From: Oscillibacter sp.
GTDB taxonomy: Bacteria; Bacillota; Clostridia; Oscillospirales; Oscillospiraceae
Assembly (NCBI GenBank): GCA_017380995.1
Contig: JAFOCY010000108.1
Coordinates: forward strand, 1 to 13,932
DNA: 13,932 nt
Direction: 5' to 3'
A model generated the notes under the pieces. It did not search any database. It was not told the DNA's origin and saw nothing but the letters and a program-made list of their open reading frames with translations. The position numbers were made by a program, and so were the translations under genes. The number at the start of each line of letters is the position of its first letter. The first letter of the stretch is position 1. This document shows, in pieces, positions 1-4,746 of this stretch.

Positions 1-375
1 CTGCCCCTGGGCGCCACCATGCACATGGACGGCTCCTGCTTCTCCTGCGTGCTGAAGATCGCCTTCGTATTCGGTGTCTTTGGTCAGGAGTTTACCTGGG
101 GCATGATGCCCATGGTCATTCTGGTGGCTGTTCTCTCCTCTGTGGGTATGTCCGGTGTCCCCGGCGGCGGCTACATTGGTGAGTACATCATCTGCTCCAT
201 CTTCTTCCCCACCCAGATGGAGCTGGCTTTCCCCATCCTCGTTGCCATCGGCAACCTGGTGGATCCCCCCGCCACCATGATCAATGCTGCCGGCGACTAC
301 GTGGTGTGCTACATTGTGGAGCGCTTCGTGGACGGCAAGGATTGGCTGCAGAAGCAGCTCTCCACCAAGAACTGA
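1..375 (+). CDS. Dicarboxylate/amino acid:cation symporter (DAACS family), C-terminal fragment
   Basis: This open frame runs in from the left edge, so only the last 124 residues are visible; the first ATG at 19 is internal. The fragment opens at the TM7 cation-binding signature, here PLGATMHMDGS where the family normally has PLGATxNMDGT. It continues through the HP2 re-entrant loop (SSVGMSGVPGGG) and the TM8 signature ending in NAAGD. Such proteins are trimeric inner-membrane carriers that move acidic or neutral amino acids or dicarboxylates with Na+ or H+. By hand alignment with archaeal GltPh, the TM8 Asp394, Thr398, Asn401 and Asp405 equivalents are kept. The Arg397 equivalent, which binds the substrate side-chain carboxylate, is Ala, and the Asn310 equivalent in TM7 is His. 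The substrate is therefore probably not aspartate or glutamate. The family is clear; the substrate is unknown. A terminator follows directly. Confidence 0.88.
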   Translation: MPLGATMHMDGSCFSCVLKIAFVFGVFGQEFTWGMMPMVILVAVLSSVGMSGVPGGGYIGEYIICSIFFPTQMELAFPILVAIGNLVDPPATMINAAGDYVVCYIVERFVDGKDWLQKQLSTKN

Positions 376-389
376 CCCCATTTTTACCC

Positions 390-417
390 AAAAGACGCTG
401 CTAAAGCAGCGTCTTTT
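390..417 (+). terminator. Rho-independent terminator of the symporter gene
   Basis: A perfect 13-bp inverted repeat (AAAAGACGCTGCT, then a 2-nt spacer, then its complement) begins 15 nt after the symporter stop codon. The right arm ends in TTTT and a pyrimidine-rich stretch. It separates the symporter from the next gene, which has its own promoter just downstream. Confidence 0.85.
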
Positions 418-437
418 GTCTCTCTACGCAGCGTTTG

Positions 438-466
438 TTGCCTTCCGCCCCTCTCTTTGCTATCAT
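438..466 (+). promoter_or_regulatory. Sigma-A-type promoter for the XRE regulator
   Basis: The -35 element TTGCCT (438-443, 4/6 consensus) and the -10 element TATCAT (461-466, 5/6) are separated by exactly 17 bp. The predicted start of transcription is near 473, leaving a leader of about 25 nt. This excludes the upstream in-frame TTG (435) and ATG (465) as translation starts, because they lie in or before the promoter. Confidence 0.6.
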
Positions 467-497
467 GAAGTCAGGAAACAACACCGGGAGGGATACC

Positions 498-1286
498 ATG
501 GACAACGCAAAAACCGGCGCGCTGATCGCTGCGCGGAGAAATGAGTTGGCACTGACCCAAAGGGAACTGGCAGAAAAATTGCACATCTCTGACCGCACCG
601 TAAGCAAATGGGAGCGGGGCGCAGGGTTTCCCGATGTTTCCCTGCTGGAACCGCTGGCAAAGGCCTTGGATGTATCCATCGCAGAGCTGGTGCAGGGCGA
701 ACGGGGAAATACCGAAGTGACAGAAATCACCCTGCGCAGCGTGGTCAGCGCTATTGCTGCCCACATCCGAAAAACCACACGGCGGCAGTTCACCACCGCC
801 CTCGCCTCCGCCTTTCTGTTGGCGATGTCCTCCTTCATTCTCTTTGGTATTGCCGATTCTCTGGGGGCATTTGACCAAACAGTCTCTATGGTCCTGCCTG
901 TCGGCATTTACGAGGGAGGGCTTCTTACGGAGGAAAGCACTGTCACTATTGAAGGTACGCGATACCGCTTTACCGGAGATTTCTCCGGTCGCTTTGCCAT
1001 TGCAGCGTTCCCAGAAACCTGTGCCGAGAATGTCACGGCAAATATCCGGTGGGACTATCACTTCGATGGGCATAATGAGATCTTTTATCACCGTTTCAGC
1101 GACTTTGATATTGGTGGTCCCCTCTCCCGGGCAGACCTTTATATCTCAAAAGACATGAACAGCTTCGCCTTCCGTTTGGATGACGGGCGTGTCATCGCAA
1201 CCCATGCCCATCTGGTGTCTCTTGCGATGCTGGATACCTACTACGCGGTAGATCTGCAAAATGTTCTGTACCGCTCACCCTCATAA
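498..1286 (+). CDS. Membrane-anchored XRE-family transcriptional regulator with an unrecognised extracytoplasmic domain
   Basis: The protein has 262 residues. Residues 8-66 are a Cro/CI-type helix-turn-helix domain (LTQRELAEKL, then the recognition helix region ISDRTVSKWERG, then LLEPLAKALDVSIAELV). A basic stretch (RKTTRRQ, residues 91-97) precedes one hydrophobic segment at about 99-119, which should be a membrane span with the positive side inside. The remaining roughly 140 residues would lie outside the membrane. They are rich in aromatic residues and beta-type sequence, and I recognise no family in them. The ATG at 498 is chosen because GGGAGG lies 6 nt upstream and the promoter overlaps the earlier start codons. 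The gene is alone between two terminators, so it is monocistronic. A one-component signal-responsive regulator is a reasonable inference; its ligand and target genes are unknown. It looks somewhat less GC-rich than its neighbours by eye. Confidence 0.85.
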   Translation: MDNAKTGALIAARRNELALTQRELAEKLHISDRTVSKWERGAGFPDVSLLEPLAKALDVSIAELVQGERGNTEVTEITLRSVVSAIAAHIRKTTRRQFTTALASAFLLAMSSFILFGIADSLGAFDQTVSMVLPVGIYEGGLLTEESTVTIEGTRYRFTGDFSGRFAIAAFPETCAENVTANIRWDYHFDGHNEIFYHRFSDFDIGGPLSRADLYISKDMNSFAFRLDDGRVIATHAHLVSLAMLDTYYAVDLQNVLYRSPS

Positions 1287-1290
1287 GAGC

Positions 1291-1325
1291 AAAAAGGGAC
1301 GCTGCCGCTGGCAGCGTCCCTTTTT
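1291..1325. terminator. Bidirectional terminator between the XRE regulator and degV-family gene
   Basis: A perfect 16-bp inverted repeat (AAAAAGGGACGCTGCC, loop GCT) has an A-run on the left and a T-run on the right, so it can act on both strands. It begins 4 nt after the regulator stop codon and ends 7 nt from the stop codon of the converging DegV gene. Confidence 0.9.
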
Positions 1326-1332
1326 GATTTTT

Positions 1333-2202
1333 TCAATCCAAAACCTGCACTGCGGCACCGAGGATGCCGTCGCCGATGTAGGTACTGAGAGTACAGTCGA
1401 TCTCACCTTCCCAGATATGATCGTAATCCGGGAGCGCGGTAATCAGCTTTGTTCTCAGCTTCTCCAGCTCTTCGGAGGAAGACCCTCCGCTGGCAACCGC
1501 CAGGTTGTACCGCTTGTGTTCACCACAGGCTTTCACCGTCAGGGCCACCAGTTTGTCCATCACCTGGTTGCGGCCCCGCACCTTAGCGGCAGACTGCAGC
1601 TGACCGTCAGCACTGAAGCCGAGGATCGGCTTAATATTCAAAAGAGTTCCCGCGGTGGCTGTGACCTTGCCGATACGTCCGCCTTTTTCCAGATATTCCA
1701 GTGTATCAACAGAAAAGTGAGCTGTGGTATCCTTCACAAGCTGCGGTGCACGGTGTTCCACCAGTTCTTCCCAGCTCATACCGGCCTTGATATCCTCCGC
1801 CAGCTGCAGCACCATCATACCCTGGCCCAAAGATGCGCTAAGGGAATCAAACACCGCCACTTCCAGTTTGCCTTCACACTCCTCGCCAATGAGACGAGCC
1901 ACATTGAAGGTGCCGGAAAGGCCGCTGGAAAGCATAAAGGCAATGACGCCCTCATAGCCTTCCTTCACGATCTCCTCAAGCGCACTGCCGATGTCCTCGC
2001 CAGAGGGCAAAGAGGTCTTGGGCAGCTCACCTTCGCGAAGGCGGCAGTAAACTTCATCCGGGGTAATATCCACACCGTCCCGGTACTCGCCATCCCGGCA
2101 CAGGATGCGCAAAGGCACTACAAAAATGCCCTTTTCTTTCGCAAGGCGGGGAGAAATATCGGCACAGGAGTCTGTCAGCAATGCAATCTTCTTGGGTGAC
2201 AT
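1333..2202 (-). CDS. DegV family fatty-acid-binding protein (FakB-like)
   Basis: The protein has 289 residues, the usual size for the family. DegV/FakB proteins bind a fatty acid and, with the kinase FakA, present it for phosphorylation to acyl-phosphate for phospholipid synthesis; they are cytoplasmic. Family motifs seen are TDSCAD at residues 10-15, TSLPSG at 63-68 (usually TSQPS), SSGLSGTF at 92-99, DSLSASLGQG in the middle, and LEYLEKGGRIG, all typical of the two-lobed DegV fold. The ATG start has AGGAG 11 nt upstream. The gene lies 79 bp downstream of the tyrosine phosphatase gene on the same strand and has its own promoter in that gap, so it may be transcribed both alone and by read-through. 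No fakA gene is in the window. The exact lipid ligand cannot be read from the sequence. Confidence 0.93.
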   Translation of the reverse strand: MSPKKIALLTDSCADISPRLAKEKGIFVVPLRILCRDGEYRDGVDITPDEVYCRLREGELPKTSLPSGEDIGSALEEIVKEGYEGVIAFMLSSGLSGTFNVARLIGEECEGKLEVAVFDSLSASLGQGMMVLQLAEDIKAGMSWEELVEHRAPQLVKDTTAHFSVDTLEYLEKGGRIGKVTATAGTLLNIKPILGFSADGQLQSAAKVRGRNQVMDKLVALTVKACGEHKRYNLAVASGGSSSEELEKLRTKLITALPDYDHIWEGEIDCTLSTYIGDGILGAAVQVLD

Positions 2203-2242
2203 TCGTTGATCCGCTCCTTTTCATTCAGACTTTCTGAAATGT

Positions 2243-2271
2243 TATTATCTCACAAAGCCCGCAAAATTGCA
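2243..2271 (-). promoter_or_regulatory. Sigma-A-type promoter for the DegV-family gene
   Basis: On the minus strand, TTGCAA (2266-2271, 4/6 match to the -35 consensus) and GATAAT (2243-2248, 5/6 match to the -10 consensus) are separated by 17 bp. Transcription would start near 2236, about 33 nt before the ATG. Confidence 0.55.
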
Positions 2272-2281
2272 AGAACTGTTC

Positions 2282-2737
2282 TCACGTTCCGCTTACAGCC
2301 TCCAATAATCCCCGGCAGCCCTCGGACACATCCTGCCAGGTTGCCTCAAAATCCCCGGTGTACCAGGGATCAGCAACACTGCCGGGCCGTGAAGTCCAAT
2401 CCAGAAGAAGACTCAGCTTTCCTTTCGGATCTCCGCCGCATATCCGGTGCATATTCCGAAGGTTGGCACTATCCATCCCCACCAGATAGTCGTAGTGGTC
2501 ATAATCGCTTTTACGCAGCTGCCGGGCCGTTTTCCCAGCGCAGGAAATGCCGTGCTCGGCAAGCTTCCGCCGGGCCGGAGGATAGACAGGATTACCGATC
2601 TCCTCCGTGCTGGTGGCCGCAGAGGCGATCTCAAACTCCCTCTCCAGCCCCACTTTTTTCACCAAATCCTTCATCACAAACTCCGCCATCGGGCTTCTGC
2701 AAATATTGCCGTGGCAAATAAAAAGCACTTTTATCAT
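2282..2737 (-). CDS. Low-molecular-weight protein-tyrosine phosphatase
   Basis: The protein has 151 residues, typical for this small cytoplasmic class, which removes phosphate from phosphotyrosine (or in some relatives arginine-phosphate) on proteins. The P-loop C-x5-R-S is at the N-terminus (CHGNICRS: Cys8 nucleophile, Arg14, Ser15). The general-acid loop DPWYTG is at residues 123-128 with Asp123 as the expected proton donor. The ATG at 2737 is chosen over the in-frame TTG at 2749 because that TTG overlaps the GGAGG ribosome binding site (2750-2754) and because MIKVLFICHGNICRSP is the usual N-terminus. No kinase or capsule locus is adjacent, so the target is unknown. The gene precedes degV on the same strand but is not obviously linked to it in function. 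Confidence 0.93.
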   Translation of the reverse strand: MIKVLFICHGNICRSPMAEFVMKDLVKKVGLEREFEIASAATSTEEIGNPVYPPARRKLAEHGISCAGKTARQLRKSDYDHYDYLVGMDSANLRNMHRICGGDPKGKLSLLLDWTSRPGSVADPWYTGDFEATWQDVSEGCRGLLEAVSGT

Positions 2738-2773
2738 GGTCTTTATCAACCTCCAAAAGTCTGAAAGCTGTTG

Positions 2774-2801
2774 ATATTACAGTCTTTTTCGGACTTTTCA
2801 A
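2774..2801 (-). promoter_or_regulatory. Promoter of the tyrosine phosphatase gene, with upstream A-tracts
   Basis: On the minus strand, TTGAAA (2796-2801, 5/6 match to the -35 consensus) and TAATAT (2774-2779, 4/6) are 16 bp apart. Transcription would start near 2767, giving a leader of about 30 nt that contains the ribosome binding site. A-tracts at 2802-2806 and 2812-2816 lie directly upstream of the -35 element, where an UP element would lie. The rest of the spacer up to 2910 shows no coding signal that I can support. Confidence 0.5.
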
Positions 2802-2910
2802 TTTTTCCTGATTTTTCCCAAGTCCCCATAAATCTATGGAACTACACCGCTCGTCTCTTGTAATCAACATACTATAGTGGAAGGCAGAAAGTCAATAGCC
2901 GTTCCCGGAA

Positions 2911-2948
2911 CAAAACGCACCGGCTCACTCAGAGAAGTAAGCCGGTGC
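2911..2948 (-). terminator. Rho-independent terminator of the MFS transporter gene
   Basis: Arms at 2937-2948 and 2917-2928 pair over 9 perfect GC-rich pairs (GCACCGGCT with AGCCGGTGC), plus 3 more including one G-U pair, around an 8-nt loop. On the minus strand the stem is followed by GTTTTG (2911-2916), a short T-run. It begins 4 nt after the transporter stop codon. Confidence 0.75.
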
Positions 2949-2952
2949 CTCT

Positions 2953-4107
2953 TTATTCCGTTACTTTTTTCAGCATGCGCTCGTGCATGCCCGCCATCAT
3001 GACCAGGATGATCAAAAGATACCAGGGCATCAGTCCCGCGCCGATCCGCTGGGCCAGAAAACCGAACACCGGCGGCGCAAGGCAGGTACCAACATAGGCG
3101 CTGGCCATCTGCACGCCGATCACCGCCTGGGACCGCTCCGCTCCAAAATGGGCGGGGGTGGCGTGGATCACACAGGGATACACCGGGGCACAGCCAAAGC
3201 CGATAAGGAGCAAACCCACCAGTGCCCCATTCTCTCCCAGAGGAACCAGCAGCGCCAGGATACCCAGGAAGATCACCGCACTCCCCATCCGGATCATATC
3301 CCGGTCACAGACCTTCATGGTAACAAAGCCGCTCAGGAACCGCCCCACCGTGATCCCCACGAAAAAAAGACACCCAAAACCCGCAGCCCGCTCCGCGTCC
3401 ATGCCCAGGTGCAGCACCAGATAGCTGCTGCCCCAAAGCGCCGCCGTCTGCTCCAGGGCGCAGTAGCCAAAAAAGGTGCACATCACCTCTTTGGCCCCGG
3501 GAATGGACAGGATCTCTCCCATCCGCAGGGCACGATCTTCCTCCTCTGTTCCCTGGCCGGGACGGCGCTTCCAAAGGGGAAGGCTGAAAAAGAGGATGGC
3601 GGTCAGGAGGATCTGCAGGATTCCTACATAGCGGTAACCCATCCGCCAGCTCTGGCCGCCTGTCAGCGCCCAGGCCATCACATAGGGGCCGATGGAGGCT
3701 CCCAAGCCCCACATACAATGGAGCCAGCTCATATGACGGCTCTCATAATGCAGGGCAACATAGTTGTTCAGAGAAGCATCCACGCTGCCTGCCCCCAAGC
3801 CATAGGGAATGGCCCACAGACACAAGGCACCAAAGCTGCGGCTCACAGAAAATCCGAACAGGGCCGCCGCGGTGGCAGCAACGCTGAGGGCCGTGACCTT
3901 TCCGGTACCCAGCCGCCGGGTCAAGCGGTCGCTCTGGAGACTTGAGACAATGGTGCCCACGGAGATGATAGCCGAGATGATCCCCGCGCAGGAGACCTTG
4001 ACCCCAAACTCCGGGTACATGGCAGGCCATCCGGAACCCAGCAGGCCATCCGGCAGACCCAGACTGATAAAACTGAGATAGATAATAAAAAGCAGTAGCT
4101 GGACCAT
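2953..4107 (-). CDS. Major facilitator superfamily (MFS) transporter, FucP-like
   Basis: The protein has 384 residues and is strongly hydrophobic throughout, which fits about 12 membrane helices in the cytoplasmic membrane. The first helix starts at the very N-terminus and contains SLGLPDGLLGSGWP. The loop between helices 2 and 3 carries an MFS motif A-like sequence (SDRLTRRLG, residues 59-67). The central loop is basic and acidic (LWKRRPG followed by several Glu). The C-terminal half contains FGCAPVYPCVIH and GVQMASAYVGTCLAPPVFG, patterns I associate with fucose-permease-like carriers of Clostridia. That assignment is from memory, and the substrate is unknown. The ATG has AAGGAGG 9 nt upstream. 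The gene diverges from the macrodomain gene, with a palindrome in its promoter spacer. Confidence 0.88.
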   Translation of the reverse strand: MVQLLLFIIYLSFISLGLPDGLLGSGWPAMYPEFGVKVSCAGIISAIISVGTIVSSLQSDRLTRRLGTGKVTALSVAATAAALFGFSVSRSFGALCLWAIPYGLGAGSVDASLNNYVALHYESRHMSWLHCMWGLGASIGPYVMAWALTGGQSWRMGYRYVGILQILLTAILFFSLPLWKRRPGQGTEEEDRALRMGEILSIPGAKEVMCTFFGYCALEQTAALWGSSYLVLHLGMDAERAAGFGCLFFVGITVGRFLSGFVTMKVCDRDMIRMGSAVIFLGILALLVPLGENGALVGLLLIGFGCAPVYPCVIHATPAHFGAERSQAVIGVQMASAYVGTCLAPPVFGFLAQRIGAGLMPWYLLIILVMMAGMHERMLKKVTE

Positions 4108-4141
4108 GTTGCGCAGCCTCCTTGATTCGTGGTATGATCAT

Positions 4142-4170
4142 ATCATAAACACCGCTTGAAGCGGTATCAC
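4142..4170 (-). promoter_or_regulatory. Promoter of the MFS transporter gene
   Basis: On the minus strand, GTGATA (4165-4170, 4/6 to the -35 consensus) and TATGAT (4142-4147, 5/6 to the -10 consensus) are 17 bp apart. Transcription would start near 4135, about 28 nt before the ATG. A second TATGAT lies at 4137-4142. The spacer is almost wholly occupied by a palindrome, suggesting regulation. For the macrodomain gene on the other strand I see only weak candidates: TTGAAG at 4156-4161 with no good -10, or TATCAC at 4165-4170 with no good -35. Confidence 0.45.
4151..4165. promoter_or_regulatory. Operator-like perfect palindrome between the MFS and macrodomain genes
   Basis: ACCGCTT and AAGCGGT are perfect complements around one central base. 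The 15-bp site lies between the -35 and -10 elements proposed for the MFS gene and upstream of the macrodomain gene, where a bound dimeric regulator could control either gene. A shorter palindrome, TATGATCATA (4133-4142), lies next to it. The regulator is not identifiable from this window. Confidence 0.45.
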
Positions 4171-4208
4171 GATTCTGCTGATTTTTCCAGACGGAAGGGG
4201 GCATTTTT

Positions 4209-4718
4209 GTGCAAAGGTTCTTCATTACCGTGGGAGACATCACCCACTCCCAAGTGGACGCCATCGTAAACGCCGCCAATACCACTCTCCTTGGGGGCAG
4301 CGGCGTGGACGGCGCCATCCACCGGGCCGCAGGGCCGGAGCTTTTGGCTGAGTGCCGCACGCTCCGGGGCTGCGAAACAGGAAAGGCCAAGATTACCGCC
4401 GGCTACCACCTCCCTGCAAAGCACGTCATCCACACCCCCGGTCCCATCTGGCGGGGCGGCGGGTATCACGAGGCAGAGCTTCTTTCCTCCTGCTACCGTT
4501 CCTGCCTGACCCTGGCGGTGGAGCATGGCTGCAAAACCATCGACTTCCCCTCCATCTCCACCGGCGTCTATGCCTATCCCCTGCCCCAGGCCGCTCGGAT
4601 CGCCCTGACCACCATTCGGGATTTCCTGGCTCAAAATGACACACTCACCCAGGTCCGTATGGTCTGCCATACGGAATCCACCGCAAAAATCTACCGTAAT
4701 GTTTTAGTCACACTATGA
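4209..4718 (+). CDS. Macrodomain protein, probable O-acetyl-ADP-ribose deacetylase / ADP-ribosyl hydrolase (MacroD/YmdB type)
   Basis: The protein has 169 residues and consists of a single macrodomain, the size of E. coli YmdB. Macrodomains of this class bind ADP-ribose and hydrolyse O-acetyl-ADP-ribose or mono-ADP-ribosyl groups on proteins. Visible motifs are GDIT at residues 9-12, VNAAN at 20-24, the glycine-rich catalytic loop GGSGVDGAIHRAAG at 29-42 with Asp34, and the phosphate-binding loop SISTGVYAYP at 115-124 (the family usually has Gly where this has the second Ala). The start is GTG, chosen because AAGGGGG lies 7 nt upstream and the protein aligns from its first strand (QRFFITVGDIT). 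No ADP-ribosyltransferase or sirtuin gene is adjacent, so this looks like a stand-alone enzyme. It diverges from the MFS gene. Confidence 0.93.
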   Translation: MQRFFITVGDITHSQVDAIVNAANTTLLGGSGVDGAIHRAAGPELLAECRTLRGCETGKAKITAGYHLPAKHVIHTPGPIWRGGGYHEAELLSSCYRSCLTLAVEHGCKTIDFPSISTGVYAYPLPQAARIALTTIRDFLAQNDTLTQVRMVCHTESTAKIYRNVLVTL

Positions 4719-4746
4719 AAAATGCGGCCCGATGGGCCGCATTTTT
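4718..4746. terminator. Bidirectional terminator between the macrodomain and ABC-F genes
   Basis: A perfect 13-bp inverted repeat (AAAAATGCGGCCC, loop GAT) has A- and T-runs at its two ends. Its left arm starts at the last base of the macrodomain stop codon and its right arm ends in the first base of the ABC-F stop codon. The single hairpin therefore fills the whole gap between two converging genes. Confidence 0.9.

Noticed and set aside
1261..2199. Plus-strand open frame of 312 codons opposite the DegV gene
   Set aside because: It starts inside the end of the XRE gene, crosses the terminator at 1291-1325, and lies wholly antisense to a clear DegV gene.
2631..2870. Small minus-strand open frame upstream of and overlapping the phosphatase gene
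   Set aside because: It has no ribosome binding site, runs across the phosphatase promoter and into its coding region in another frame, and its product resembles nothing.
2870..2900. Alternative minus-strand promoter TTGACT/TATAGT in the 215-bp spacer
   Set aside because: Both hexamers are good, but only about 13 bp separate them, too short for sigma-A. The promoter at 2774-2801 fits better.
2983..3945. Plus-strand open frame of 320 codons opposite the MFS gene
   Set aside because: The product is rich in His, Pro and Gln and is the antisense image of membrane-helix codons. No start signal is present.
4152..4166. The palindrome as a transcription terminator
   Set aside because: It is too short, has a one-base centre that cannot form a normal loop, has no T-run, and lies between two divergent start codons where no terminator is expected.
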